NCBI RefSeq assembly: GCF_018982885.2
Contig: NZ_CP081848.1
Span: forward strand, 1,054,001-1,118,000
Direction: 5' to 3'
Source of the DNA: Polymorphobacter megasporae
Lineage (GTDB): Bacteria > Pseudomonadota > Alphaproteobacteria > Sphingomonadales > Sphingomonadaceae
DNA length: 64,000 bases
In this document: positions 35,691 through 45,052 of the stretch, in pieces
Layout: each line of letters opens with the position of its first letter
How positions within the stretch are numbered: position 1 is the stretch's first letter
Notes under the pieces: model-generated
What the model saw: only the letters and a program-made list of their open reading frames with translations
The model's database searches: none
Told to the model about the DNA's origin: nothing
Position numbers and translations under genes: made by a program

Positions 35691-37317
35691 TAGGTTGCGC
35701 CCAGTTGGCGTCCAGTCGACGCCGGCAAGGAAGGTAGGGCGTTTTTGGCGAAGTGACCCGTTGCCGAGCCCTGGAAGAATCGGCGGCGTGCCTGCACAGC
35801 CAAGGACTGGGTACAGAAAAGCCGGAATGCCGGCGATGTCACAGCGCAATTGGGACGTTCCGGTCCGGTCCTTCGCATCCCACGTGTAGCGCGCGCCGCC
35901 GGTGACCTTGAAGGTGTCTCCCAGACGCAAGCTGGCCTGGCCGAATGCGGCGTCGGAGCTGGTCTTCGTGCGATACTGGAAGTGGACGAGATACTGCCCG
36001 GTGAAAGTGCCCCCGCGCTCCAGTAAGCCGCTGTCGAGCGAATTCGTTTCGCCGAAATGAAAATAGCCGATTTGCGCTGAGAAAATGCCGTTTTGAGGTG
36101 TCGCCAGCCGCACTTCGTGGTTCCAGGTATCCGGGTTTTCGGCCTGGACGAAGTTGACGGGATCGCTTGGCGTGCCGCTCGCATCGAGGCGATGACGCCA
36201 CTTTTGCGTGTCATAGCCGCCAGCGTAGGTGAGCGTCAGATCGAGCGGGAGTGCATCATAGCTAAATTCCCAGCGGATGCGGTTGCCGATGATCCGGTTG
36301 CTCGTTGGGGCGTAGTTGGCGAACTGCTTCTCGTCGAAATTATTAGGCAAGATCGTCGCCACCGGACGGATCGCCGCCACGTCGCCGACGTCGTCAATGT
36401 CGTCATGCTGATACTGGATAAGCGCATCGAACCCGGCGAAGGGTTGCAGGGCAAGCGTGACACGCCCTGACTGCGTCTGATCGTCGTCGCCGCGGCCGCC
36501 GATAGAGAGCAGATTGCGATACCCGTCATGCCGGCGCATGATGCCAGAGAAGCGGACCTGCGCCCAATCTGCCAAAGGTACGTCGATCCCCGCTTCAGCA
36601 TTCACCGTCGCGTAGTTGGCCGCCTCCAGCGAGATGTTTGCGCCAAGATCTTTACCCGGACGCCTTGTGATCAGGCTAATCAGACCGCCTGTCGCATTCC
36701 GTCCGAACAAAGTTCCTTGGGGCCCCTTGAGGACCTCGACCCGCTGCAGATCGTAGATTGACGTTGCGATGCTGAACGAGCGGTTGGTGAAAAAACCGTC
36801 ACGTGCAATCGGCACGGAAGGATCGCCGATCTCGGTAACGTCGGTCGAGGCGATGCCGCGGAGGGCAACGTAAGCCGCACCGTTCGTCGACACGATGTTC
36901 ACGCTCGGATCGATGCGTTGAAGGCCGGTTACGTTTGTCACGCCCGCGGCGGCGATGTCAGCACCACTATAGACTGTCAACGCGATCGGAGTCTTTTGGG
37001 CAGTAGATTCGACCCGGTTGGCCGTAACGACGATATCTTGGAGCTGAGTGCTCGGAGTGTTGGAATTGTCCGGTGCCTGATCGCCCGTTGCGATACGCGC
37101 AACTCCGGTGGTGCCGACATCGTTGACCTGGCCTGTGGAGCCCGCCGGGCTCGCGCTCGACTGACTGGCCTGCGCAAACGCCGGCACTGCGACTGTCGCG
37201 AGACCAGTCGTTGCCAGCAAGATCACCAGATTCGATTTATTCATGCCATCTCCCCTTATGCAGGTGGCCGATCACGTTTCCGTGTCGCCCATCGTTGCCA
37301 GCGTCTACCGCCATATC

Positions 37318-37331
37318 GTAACTAGCATTCT
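37318..37331. promoter_or_regulatory. Weak copy of the regulon operator before the TonB receptor
   Basis: GTAA-N6-TTCT matches six of eight positions of the AGAA-N6-TTCT repeat found at five other promoters of this cluster, and its right half is perfect. It is 74 bp upstream of the receptor ATG (37244). It is weaker than the others and only suggestive. Confidence 0.4.
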
Positions 37332-37352
37332 AATATTATTTTCGATCTCGCG

Positions 37353-39725
37353 TCAAGTTGGCGGCGCTGCCACGATTGTTACCTTGAGCGGCAGATCGTT
37401 CGACGAGCGGCCGAGCTCCAGTTCGATTGGTCCCGGCAGTGGTTGCCAGCAATCACCGGCCCAGCGGCGCAGCATCCTTGGCTCGATCGCGATGCGAATG
37501 CGTGCGGCTTCGTGCGGTCCGAGGTTCACCTTGGCAAAGCCGGCGAGGGCGCGTTCGGGCAAAGCGCGATAGACTTGAACGATTTCGCTGCCTTTGCGCC
37601 CGGATAGGTTGCGGACGCGCACGCTGACCGTCAAGCCGTCGACCGTGGCATCCTCGATCGCAAAACGGGCGTAGCCGAAGCCGCTGCCGAAGGCGTGCGC
37701 GGGCGCGGCAATACCGCGCCAGCCGACGCCGACACCGTCGGTGTAGGGTAGGTCGCCCTGCGCGTCCGGGGTGAGGTCGAAGGCGGGGTAATCGTCTTCC
37801 GCACGGGCGATCGTCACAGGCATGCGGCCGCCGGGCTCGCGGTCGCCGGCCAACACCTCGGCCAATGCGTTGCCGAACGACTGCCCCGGATACCAGGCAA
37901 CTAGTACCGCCGCAGCACGATCAGCCCACAATGCGTCGAAGGCATGGCCCACGTTCGCAACGATTACGGTGCGCGGATTGACCGCTGTGACCGCCTCGAT
38001 CAGCGCAATCTGCTCGTTCGGCAGCCTTGTGTCGCTGCGGTCCTTGCTTTCGACGCTCGAGTCGGATGTTTCCCCGACGATCAGGATCACGGCGTCGGCC
38101 GCGCGGGCCAAGGCTACGGCGCGAGCCTTCATGGCCTCCGGCGAGTCGGGCGCACGCACCCCAAACCACAGGCCCTGTACCCGCGCGGGCGTGTGCCGGA
38201 ACCGGATTTCGATTAGCACCTCGCGGCCTGCTTCAAGGCTTACTGAAGTAACATCGGCGTCGCCGCGCTTGAGCGTGCCCATCACATCAGACGCCGCCAC
38301 GGGTTCGTCGCGGCGCAGCACTTCCTCACCGTCGACCGTCATCGTCACTGCGCCGGTGGCACCGACGTAGAATTGATGGTCACCATCGGACGTCGGCTGG
38401 AACCAGCCGCTCGCGCGGATGCCGGCGGGCCGATCCCAGGCGCCCTGACCGTGGACGCCGACGAACCACACCAGCGAGTTGGTGGCGCGCGTCTCGCTGA
38501 AGCGAGGAGCCGCCTCAAATGATAAATCGTTGAAATAGTCGATCGTCATGCCGGCTAGGCAGCCGTCGCCGAGGTCGCGCGCCGGGCGGACAGGCATCGC
38601 GGGCAGCCGCGGTTGCGGGTCGACACCTGCTTCGTAGACGACGCGCGCCTGCCCCTCGAAACGCCGGCGGATCGCTTCGAGCGGTCGGACGGCGGTCGGG
38701 GTCACGGCGATCTTCGCGAAGGTGCCGCCCTGATAGCAGGGCGCATCGGCGTTCGGCCCAATCACCGCGATCGTCGGATACCTCCCCGGAAGCAGGGGTA
38801 GCAGGTCATTCTCATTCCGCAGCAAGACGAAACCGGCTGCAGCGGCCTCCGTCAACAAGTCGTCGGCTGACTCGAGATCCAGCGGTGCGCTCTTGGCCCC
38901 GGTGAAGCGTTGCGCGAACCTAGTTATCCGCGTCGCTGCATCCTCGACGCGCACGAGGTCGACCTCGCCGGCATGGACGGCGGCGGCAACTTTGGCTCCC
39001 AGATGCCGAGCCGGGCCCGGCATCTCGAGGTCGAGCCCGGCGGCCATCGTTGGTGCGGTCGTGTGCGTCCCGAACCAATCGCTCATTATGACGCCATCGA
39101 ATGCCCACTCGCGCTTGACGATGTCGCACAGCACGTGGGCCTGCTCGGCGCTGTAGCTGCCGTTGACGCGGTTATAGGCGGCGAGCATGCCCCCGGCGCC
39201 TGCGGCGGCGGCAAGCTCGAAGGGGAGCAGGTACACCTCGCGCAGAGCGCGTTCGTCGACGACGACGTTCATGGTGTCGCGGTCGGTCTCGCTGTCGTTA
39301 CAGACCAAGTGCTTGACGACGGCGGCAGTGCCTGTCGACTGCAGCCCCCTCGTCCACGCCGCGCCCAGTGCTCCGACCAGATAGGGGTCTTCCGAGAAAT
39401 ATTCGAAGGCCCGGCCCGACAACGGGCTGCGGGCGAGGTTGACGTTGGGTGCGAGGACCGCGTCGACCCCGCGCCGGACGGCCTCGCCGCCGACCAGCGC
39501 ACCGACACGCTCGACCAGCGCCACATCCCAACTCGCGCCCAGCGCGGTCGCGCACGGGGTGAGCAGGGACACGTCGCGCTCGTCGACCCGGCCGCTGGCA
39601 ATGCCCATCGGGCCATCGGCCATGTTGACGGCGGGAATGCCATGGTCCGGTAGCGCAAGCGTCGACCACATCGATCCGCCCGCGGTCAGGCTGGCCTGCT
39701 CGTCGAGTGAGAGACCGTCGCTCAT
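37353..39725 (-). CDS. GH3 beta-glucosidase with PA14 and fibronectin-III-like domains
   Basis: The product has 790 residues; ATG 39725 overlaps the FMN reductase stop. It has the two-domain GH3 core: N-terminal barrel (GPMGIASGR, GRAFEYFSEDPYL, VVKHLVCND) with the nucleophile Asp in GVIMSDWFGTH near residue 215, and a C-terminal sandwich domain (TIAVIGPNADAPCYQGG). A PA14 insert (about 395-530, MTIDYFNDLSF ... SGWFQPTSDGDHQFYVGATG) and a C-terminal fibronectin-III-like domain (LTVSVRVRNLSGRKGSEIVQVY) follow the usual long-form layout. It removes terminal beta-linked glucose (or xylose) from oligosaccharides or aryl glycosides. No signal peptide is seen, so it is probably cytoplasmic. Upstream in-frame sequence to 39932 is antisense-like and was not included. 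Confidence 0.9.
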   Translation of the reverse strand: MSDGLSLDEQASLTAGGSMWSTLALPDHGIPAVNMADGPMGIASGRVDERDVSLLTPCATALGASWDVALVERVGALVGGEAVRRGVDAVLAPNVNLARSPLSGRAFEYFSEDPYLVGALGAAWTRGLQSTGTAAVVKHLVCNDSETDRDTMNVVVDERALREVYLLPFELAAAAGAGGMLAAYNRVNGSYSAEQAHVLCDIVKREWAFDGVIMSDWFGTHTTAPTMAAGLDLEMPGPARHLGAKVAAAVHAGEVDLVRVEDAATRITRFAQRFTGAKSAPLDLESADDLLTEAAAAGFVLLRNENDLLPLLPGRYPTIAVIGPNADAPCYQGGTFAKIAVTPTAVRPLEAIRRRFEGQARVVYEAGVDPQPRLPAMPVRPARDLGDGCLAGMTIDYFNDLSFEAAPRFSETRATNSLVWFVGVHGQGAWDRPAGIRASGWFQPTSDGDHQFYVGATGAVTMTVDGEEVLRRDEPVAASDVMGTLKRGDADVTSVSLEAGREVLIEIRFRHTPARVQGLWFGVRAPDSPEAMKARAVALARAADAVILIVGETSDSSVESKDRSDTRLPNEQIALIEAVTAVNPRTVIVANVGHAFDALWADRAAAVLVAWYPGQSFGNALAEVLAGDREPGGRMPVTIARAEDDYPAFDLTPDAQGDLPYTDGVGVGWRGIAAPAHAFGSGFGYARFAIEDATVDGLTVSVRVRNLSGRKGSEIVQVYRALPERALAGFAKVNLGPHEAARIRIAIEPRMLRRWAGDCWQPLPGPIELELGRSSNDLPLKVTIVAAPPT

Positions 39726-40294
39726 GCCGCGACAGTCTGTGACCGGAAGCCCATGATCTGCTGCGCCTGTGCCTTGACCAGCCCCGCCACGCCGGCATCG
39801 ACGAGAGTGCCTGCCGTATCGAACAGGCGCTGCTCGACCGAATTCACTGCGATGCCGACCGGCGTCGGCCAGCCGCGCATCGCATGGACGATGCCCCGCA
39901 GCGCCGCCAGCGTGACGCCTCCCGCCTGCCAACCGGCGGCGGAGACGATCAGCCCGACCGGACGATCGGCGAAGTAGGTGCGTTGATCGCCGCGCAGGTC
40001 CTCGAGCAGGTCGATTGCGTTCTTGACCAGCCCTGACACGCCGCCATGATATCCTGGCGTGCCGATGACGATGCCGTCGCAGCCGCGTATTGCCTCGATG
40101 AAGGCGATCTCATCGTCGCTCCGCGCGCTGTTCTCGACATTGAAATGACCGAAGCGGGCCAGCGCGATCCCATCGAACATCGTCGTCTCGGCACCGCTGC
40201 TTGCGCAGGCGTCGAGCACAGCGCGGGTCAGCCGCTCGCTACTCGAGCCTGCTCGCATCGTGCCGCCGATGCCGACGATCCGTTTGGTGGCCAT
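39722..40294 (-). CDS. NAD(P)H-dependent FMN reductase
   Basis: The 190-residue flavodoxin-like product begins RIVGIGGTMRAGSSSERLTRAV (phosphate-binding loop for FMN) and contains GCDGIVIGTPGYHGGVSGLVKNAIDLLEDL, the family signature. It reduces FMN with NAD(P)H. It lies between a luciferase-type monooxygenase (3-bp gap upstream) and the GH3 gene (4-bp overlap downstream), so it most likely feeds reduced FMN to the monooxygenase as a two-component system. Confidence 0.88.
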   Translation of the reverse strand: MATKRIVGIGGTMRAGSSSERLTRAVLDACASSGAETTMFDGIALARFGHFNVENSARSDDEIAFIEAIRGCDGIVIGTPGYHGGVSGLVKNAIDLLEDLRGDQRTYFADRPVGLIVSAAGWQAGGVTLAALRGIVHAMRGWPTPVGIAVNSVEQRLFDTAGTLVDAGVAGLVKAQAQQIMGFRSQTVAA

Positions 40295-40297
40295 CGC

Positions 40298-41404
40298 TCA
40301 TGCCGCCTTGTTCAGCGCGGGCATGACGTGCGCCGAAAGCAGGTCGAGGGTCTGGTTGCCCAGTCGCAGCCGTTCGTCGGTCAGCGGGCCGGTCGTGGTG
40401 CCGCACAAAATGTTGCCAATCCCCAACTCGGCATAGGGCTTGAGGTGCTTGATGACTGTCTCGGGACTTCCATACAGGCACCAGGTGCCGATCCAGTCGT
40501 CGGACAGCGCATTCGGCGTCCGGTCGGTCTTCTTGTTGGCGCTATCGGCCTCGGCCCGCGCGTTGAATGCCGCCTCGCGCTCGATCGCATTCTGGTAACT
40601 GTGCAGGATGGTCATCAGTTCGTCGCGTGCCTGCTCGTCGGTCTCAGCGACGTGGACGACCTGGTAGGTGTGGGTGGTCCACGACAGCGCATCGGCAACG
40701 ACCGCGTCCGAATGACCGGCGTCGTCGAGCATGGCGCGGTAGGCGTTGAAGTATTTGGTGACGTGCTTCAACGGTTCGGTGCCGCCGATGTTGGGTGGCG
40801 TGAAGGCCGGAATGAAAGCGGGCCAGCCGTTTTCTGCGGCGCGGCGCGCGCTCGATTCCTTCATGGCAACTGGCATCAGTCTCGCGTGGCCCGCCGTGAA
40901 CGAAGCCGGCGTGATACGCTGGAGAACGCGGCCCTTGTACGGTCCGTTGGCGATCTCGACCGCTGGGTCGTCGACCCCCTTCGCCCAAAGCTCCTCGGCA
41001 ATCGCGAGGTTGCGTTCGGAAATTGCCCCCGCATCTCGGTAATCGACACCAAAGCCGATCATTTCTTCAGGCGTGGTGCCGCTGCCGATGCCGACCAGCA
41101 GCTTGCCCTCGGTCAGTTGGTCGAGGATGTTGATCCGCTCGGCGAAGCGCACCGGGTGGTGGAGCGGCACCGAAGTTACCGAAAAGCCGAAGTGCATGTG
41201 CGGTAGCTTGGCGGCGAGATACGCCGCGAACATATAGCTGTCCGAGGCGATCGGCATGTAGCCGTTGAAGTGGTGATCCGGCATGAAGATTGCGTCGAAG
41301 CCGCGGTCGGCCGCGTGTGTCGCATGAGCCACCAGCTGCTTGATGAGCGCGCGATCTTCTTCGGGTGCCATCGAACGGGCGTTTAGGAATACCGAGAACC
41401 GCAT
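40298..41404 (-). CDS. LLM-class (luciferase-like) flavin-dependent monooxygenase
   Basis: The product has 368 residues. Family features are MRFSVFLNARS at the start, GFDAIFMPDHHFNGY near 37-52, FGFSVTSVPLHHPVRFAERINILDQLTEGKLLVGIGSGTTPEE near 77-120, and a C-terminal helix bundle. Members use reduced FMN and O2 to hydroxylate or cleave organic substrates. Expression is probably driven by the promoter holding operator 41473-41486, shared with the divergent TetR gene. In this cluster it may attack the aglycone or an oxidised sugar intermediate; the substrate is unknown. Confidence 0.88.
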   Translation of the reverse strand: MRFSVFLNARSMAPEEDRALIKQLVAHATHAADRGFDAIFMPDHHFNGYMPIASDSYMFAAYLAAKLPHMHFGFSVTSVPLHHPVRFAERINILDQLTEGKLLVGIGSGTTPEEMIGFGVDYRDAGAISERNLAIAEELWAKGVDDPAVEIANGPYKGRVLQRITPASFTAGHARLMPVAMKESSARRAAENGWPAFIPAFTPPNIGGTEPLKHVTKYFNAYRAMLDDAGHSDAVVADALSWTTHTYQVVHVAETDEQARDELMTILHSYQNAIEREAAFNARAEADSANKKTDRTPNALSDDWIGTWCLYGSPETVIKHLKPYAELGIGNILCGTTTGPLTDERLRLGNQTLDLLSAHVMPALNKAA

Positions 41405-41472
41405 ACACTCTCCCCCTCTGTCATTCCGCGCTTGAACCTTGCAGAAGGCCGCGCCATTGTAGATTCCGAACT

Positions 41473-41486
41473 AGAACGGCAATTCT
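41473..41486. promoter_or_regulatory. Regulon operator 1 (AGAACGGCAATTCT)
   Basis: A perfect AGAA-N6-TTCT inverted repeat lies between the divergent monooxygenase operon (start 41404) and the tetR gene (start 41518). The same 14-bp form occurs at four other promoters in the cluster. The position next to the regulator gene is typical of a TetR autoregulatory site. Confidence 0.75.
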
Positions 41487-41517
41487 GTTTTGTCCAGTGC
41501 CTTTCCGCGGCATTCTT

Positions 41518-42192
41518 ATGGGGGTGCGCGTCGCCATGAATATCCAGGCATCGGTCAATACTGTGCGCGTCCCCCAGCAGGGACGAAGCCGCGCCTCGTT
41601 CGAGCGGATGCTGGTGGCTGCCGAGGAATTGATGGCGGAGCGCGGCACCGACGACTTCACGCTCAATGAGGTCGGCAAGCGCGGCAAGGTTTCGATCGGA
41701 TCGATCTATTGCCGTTTCGACAGCAAGGACGACCTCGTCCACGGCGTCCAGGCGCGCGTGCTCGAGCGGGTCAACCGCGAGCAGCTGGAATTCGTCGAGC
41801 GTGCTCGAGCGGAGACGTCGGATCTAATCGTTCTGGTCGAAAGACTGGTGGAGGGTACCGCCGAGACCCTGCGCCGATTTGCCGACGTCATGCGTCCGTT
41901 CATGCTGCGCGCTAGCACCGATCCCGTTGTCGCTTCACTCGGGAAGGCGCGCTATGCCGAGGTCGCCAATGCCGTGCAGTCGGCGCTGCTCGACTATCGC
42001 TCGGAGATCCGGCAGCCCGATCCCGAGCGCGCCGTGCAGTCTTCATACCGGATCCTGTATTCGGCGATCGCGCGCTACCTTGGCTTCGGTTCGTCGATGG
42101 GGTCCGCTTGGGACGGCGATTGGGAGGTCTTGAAAGAGGATCTGGCGCGGATGATCGCGGCCTTTCTGACAGCACCGGCCGCTATTCCTTGA
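41518..42192 (+). CDS. TetR/AcrR-family transcriptional regulator
   Basis: The product has 224 residues (ATG 41518; ATG 41536 also possible). The N-terminal HTH is RASFERMLVAAEELMAERGTDDFTLNEVGKRGKVSIGSIYCRFDSKDDLVHGV, a full TetR DNA-binding domain. The all-helical C-terminal domain would bind a ligand. It lies centrally in the glycoside cluster, and repeats AGAA-N6-TTCT lie in every major promoter region including its own, so it is the obvious regulator. The ligand is likely a glycoside or aglycone, by inference from the gene content. Confidence 0.9.
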   Translation: MGVRVAMNIQASVNTVRVPQQGRSRASFERMLVAAEELMAERGTDDFTLNEVGKRGKVSIGSIYCRFDSKDDLVHGVQARVLERVNREQLEFVERARAETSDLIVLVERLVEGTAETLRRFADVMRPFMLRASTDPVVASLGKARYAEVANAVQSALLDYRSEIRQPDPERAVQSSYRILYSAIARYLGFGSSMGSAWDGDWEVLKEDLARMIAAFLTAPAAIP

Positions 42193-42216
42193 CCGTACTC
42201 TCGACTTGAGCGTATC

Positions 42217-42230
42217 AGAACGGTAATTCT
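42217..42230. promoter_or_regulatory. Regulon operator 2 (AGAACGGTAATTCT)
   Basis: Differs from operator 1 by a single base in the spacer. It lies 23 bp before the ATG of the Gfo/Idh oxidoreductase that heads the five-gene plus-strand operon (42253-48077), placing it where it could cover the core promoter or transcription start. Confidence 0.75.
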
Positions 42231-42252
42231 GAAAACGCTCTTGGGGAGTGAT

Positions 42253-43368
42253 ATGCGGCGCCTGCGCATGGGCATGATCGGCGGCGGCCCCGGTGCATTC
42301 ATCGGCCCGGTCCACCGGATCGCGGCTGAACTCGATCGCGAGATCGAACTCGTCGCCGGCGCGTTCAGCAGCAACGCGGGTCGCTCCTCAGATGCCGGAA
42401 AAAGCTACTGCATCGATCCGACGCGCGCGTATCCCGACGTCTCGACGATGCTCTCGGCCGAGGCTGCCCGCGGCGACGGGATGGATTTCGTTACCATTGC
42501 TTCGCCCAACGATCATCACCTTGCTGCAGCGCGCGCCGCGCTCGGCGCGGGCATCCCGGTGCTGAGCGACAAACCTGCCACGGCGACATTATCCGAGGCG
42601 AGGGAGCTGGCCGCCATCGTCGCTCGCTCCGCCGTGCCGTACGGCCTGACCTATACCTATTCGGGATATCCGCTCGTCCGCGAGGCGCGCGCCCGGATCG
42701 CGGCCGGTGACCTCGGTATTATTCGCAAGGTGGTCGTCGAATACCAGCAGGGCTGGCTGGCGCACGATGCCGCCGGCAAGCAGGCCGAATGGCGCCTCGA
42801 CCCTGCGCGGGCAGGAGAGGGGGGCGCAATCGCGGACATCGGTGTCCACGCCTTTCATCTCGCGGAATTCGTCACCGGGAGGCGGGTTACGCAATTGCTC
42901 GCGGACCTCGCCGCAGTGGTCCCCGGCCGCTCGCTCGACGACGATTGCCAAGTGCTGCTGCGCTTCGACAACGGCGCACGCGGCGTGCTGATCGCCTCAC
43001 AAATAGCGCTCGGCGAACGCAACGGGTTGCGCTTGCGCGTCTACGGCGACCGCGGCGCGTTGAACTGGCAGCAGGAATCGCCGAACGTACTGGTGCTCCA
43101 TCATCTCGATGGCCGGACCGAGCTGATCCAGGCGGGTGACACAGCACTTAGTGACGACGCGCGCAGGGCCAGCCGCACTCCGGGCGGTCATCCGGAGGGC
43201 TATCTCGAGGCCTTTGCCAACCTTTACCGCGATTTTGCCAGGCAGCTTCGTGGCGAAGCCGGCAGCCTCGTCCCCGGGATCGACGATGGCCTGCGCGGCA
43301 TGGCGTTCATCCATCTCGCCGTTACCACCAGCCGCGACCGCGCAGGCTGGACCCAATTCGAGGTTTGA
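42253..43368 (+). CDS. Gfo/Idh/MocA-family sugar oxidoreductase
   Basis: The product has 371 residues; ATG 42253 follows GGGGAG. It has an N-terminal Rossmann fold ([12 protein letters not shown]) and the family motif [12 protein letters not shown] near 100-112, the counterpart of the E-K-P active-site motif, then a C-terminal substrate domain with [17 protein letters not shown] near 190-207. Members oxidise or reduce sugar hydroxyls with bound NAD(P). In C-glycoside pathways a Gfo/Idh enzyme can form the 3-keto sugar needed before C-C cleavage, so this gene is a candidate for that step or for recycling keto-sugars. It is the first gene of the operon. Confidence 0.88.
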   Translation: MRRLRMGMIGGGPGAFIGPVHRIAAELDREIELVAGAFSSNAGRSSDAGKSYCIDPTRAYPDVSTMLSAEAARGDGMDFVTIASPNDHHLAAARAALGAGIPVLSDKPATATLSEARELAAIVARSAVPYGLTYTYSGYPLVREARARIAAGDLGIIRKVVVEYQQGWLAHDAAGKQAEWRLDPARAGEGGAIADIGVHAFHLAEFVTGRRVTQLLADLAAVVPGRSLDDDCQVLLRFDNGARGVLIASQIALGERNGLRLRVYGDRGALNWQQESPNVLVLHHLDGRTELIQAGDTALSDDARRASRTPGGHPEGYLEAFANLYRDFARQLRGEAGSLVPGIDDGLRGMAFIHLAVTTSRDRAGWTQFEV

Positions 43369-43373
43369 CAACG

Positions 43374-44432
43374 ATGCGCACGATCAAAGGTCCAGGACTA
43401 TTCCTCGCGCAATTCGTGGGCGACGCGGCACCGTTCAACACGCTCGAAGGCATCGCCACATGGGCTGCCGGCCTAGGCTATAAGGGCGTCCAGATTCCCA
43501 GCTGGGACGCGCGGCTGCTCGATCTCGCGTGTGCTGCCGAGAGCAAGACCTACTGCGATGAAGTCGCCGGAATGCTTGCCGATAAGGGGCTCGCGGTCAC
43601 CGAGCTGTCGACGCACCTGCAGGGGCAGCTCGTTGCCGTGCACCCCGCCTATGACGCCCAGTTCGATGCCTTCGCGGCCGAACACGTGCGCGGCAACCCG
43701 TCGGCGCGGCAAGCGTGGGCAGTCGACCAGCTGAAGCTGGCAGCCCGCGCCAGCGCCAATCTCGGGTTGTCGGCGCATGCGACGTTCTCGGGCGCGCTGG
43801 CATGGCCGTATCTGTACCCGTGGCCGCAGCGACCGGCGGGCCTTGTCGAGGACGCTTTCGCTGAGCTGGGGCGGCGCTGGCGGCCGATCCTCGACGCTTT
43901 CGACGCGGTCGGGATCGACCTCGCTTTCGAAATTCATCCCGGTGAGGATCTGCACGACGGGGTGACGTTCGAACGCTTCCTGGCCGAGGTCGGCGGCCAT
44001 CCGCGTGCGAACATCCTCTATGATCCGAGCCATTTCATGCTGCAGCAGCTCGATTATCTCGCCTTCCTCGACATCTATCATGACCGGGTGAAGTGCTTCC
44101 ACGTCAAGGACGCCGAGTTCCGTCCGTCGGGACGCTCCGGAGTCTATGGCGGCTATCAGTCGTGGGTCGACCGGCCGGGGCGATTCCGCTCGCTCGGCGA
44201 CGGCCAAATCGACTTCACCGGCATCTTCTCGAAGATGGCGCAATATGACTTCGCCGGCTGGGCCGTGCTCGAATGGGAGTGCGCCCTCAAGCATCCGGAA
44301 GACGGCGCCGCCGAAGGTGCGCCCTTCATCGCGAACCACATTATTCGGGTAACGGAGCACGCGTTCGACGACTTCGCCGCCGGTGGCAGTGACCGCGCCC
44401 TCAATGCGAAGCTGATGGGCATCGGCCGGTGA
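43374..44432 (+). CDS. Sugar phosphate isomerase/epimerase-type TIM-barrel protein
   Basis: The product has 352 residues; ATG 43374 lies 5 bp after the previous stop. It is an AP-endonuclease-2-like TIM barrel with metal ligands at the expected strands: Glu in IDLAFEIHPGEDLHDG, Asp-His in ILYDPSHFMLQQLDY, His in VKCFHVKDAEF and Glu in WAVLEWECALKHPE. Families of this fold isomerise or epimerise sugars, or catalyse 3-keto-glycoside hydrolysis or elimination. The operon, with Gfo/Idh and GMC oxidoreductase genes, suggests it acts on 3-keto-glycosides. The stop overlaps the GTG start of the next gene. Confidence 0.85.
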   Translation: MRTIKGPGLFLAQFVGDAAPFNTLEGIATWAAGLGYKGVQIPSWDARLLDLACAAESKTYCDEVAGMLADKGLAVTELSTHLQGQLVAVHPAYDAQFDAFAAEHVRGNPSARQAWAVDQLKLAARASANLGLSAHATFSGALAWPYLYPWPQRPAGLVEDAFAELGRRWRPILDAFDAVGIDLAFEIHPGEDLHDGVTFERFLAEVGGHPRANILYDPSHFMLQQLDYLAFLDIYHDRVKCFHVKDAEFRPSGRSGVYGGYQSWVDRPGRFRSLGDGQIDFTGIFSKMAQYDFAGWAVLEWECALKHPEDGAAEGAPFIANHIIRVTEHAFDDFAAGGSDRALNAKLMGIGR

Positions 44433-45052
44433 TCGGGAGCTTCGATCGGCGCGAAGTCATCGGTGCGGCAGTGCTTGCGGTCGCGGTCATTGGCGTGTCC
44501 GCCGCGGTGGTGCGGTCGAAGCGGGCGCCTGAAAGCGAAGCGCCGACGGAGCGTCAGCTGGCGGTGGCGAGGCAGGTCGCCCAAGTGCTTATCCCGCGCA
44601 CCGATACGCCGGGCGGGGCGGATGTTGGAGCGGACAAATTCCTTGTCCTTGCGCTCGCGCACGGGCTCGACGGCACGCGCGGACCCGACGCCGGCGGAGC
44701 GATCCAGGGCGCGACGGTGCGTTATCGCCGCTCGGACGGCTCGCTGGATCACCTCGCTTGGCTCGAGCGCGAACTCGACGACCGGTCTCAGGGTAATTTC
44801 ATCACGGCACCGCTCGCGCGCCAGCAGGCGGCGCTCCAGATGATCGACAAAGCAGCCTTTGCCACGCATCAGACGACCGGCCCCTGGCCGAAGATCAAGG
44901 GCCTGCTGTTGACCGGCTATTATACCTCGGAAGCCGGCGGCTCTAAGGAATTGAACTACGAGCTGGTGCCGGGGCGGTTCGACCCCGACCTGCCACTAAA
45001 GCCCGGGATGCATGCCTATTCGAGCGACTGGACCGCGGTGGAGTTTGGATGA
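44429..45052 (+). CDS. Gluconate 2-dehydrogenase subunit 3 family protein (small subunit for the GMC enzyme)
   Basis: The product has 207 residues and a GTG start overlapping the preceding stop. It carries a twin-arginine-like signal (SFDRREVIGAAVLAVAVIGVSA), so it should be exported folded to the periplasm with its partner. The family pattern VARQVAQVLIPRTDTPGGADVG and the C-terminal WPKIKGLLLTGYYTSEAGGSKELNYELVPG are clear. Small subunits of this type assemble with GMC flavoproteins, here encoded 4 bp downstream with ATGA overlap, and are needed for export and electron transfer. Confidence 0.88.
   Translation: MIGSFDRREVIGAAVLAVAVIGVSAAVVRSKRAPESEAPTERQLAVARQVAQVLIPRTDTPGGADVGADKFLVLALAHGLDGTRGPDAGGAIQGATVRYRRSDGSLDHLAWLERELDDRSQGNFITAPLARQQAALQMIDKAAFATHQTTGPWPKIKGLLLTGYYTSEAGGSKELNYELVPGRFDPDLPLKPGMHAYSSDWTAVEFG

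Larger units (their letters stand above)
33787..37244 (-). pseudogene. TonB-dependent receptor gene interrupted by an IS630-family element
   Basis: The reading frame starts at ATG 37244 with a signal peptide, then the plug domain (LQDIVVTANRVE, DLQRVEVLKGPQGTLFGRNATGG). It runs to 35691, and the remainder of the beta-barrel (LVYAKYSTGYKSGGFN ... YGVRVSFNY) continues from 34542 to 33787. Removing 34543-35690 rejoins the frame exactly (..TGRNLVYAKYSTGYK..), giving 769 residues, a normal length. The wild-type protein would import a large substrate, such as a glycoside, across the outer membrane with TonB energy. It lies downstream of the GH3, FMN reductase and monooxygenase genes, and a weak regulon operator precedes it. 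The insertion should abolish function unless another receptor substitutes. Confidence 0.93.

Noticed and set aside
39726-39932. N-terminal extension of the GH3 gene
   Set aside because: It lies fully inside the FMN reductase gene in another frame; the Met at 39725 matches the GH3 start and gives a 4-bp overlap typical of operons.
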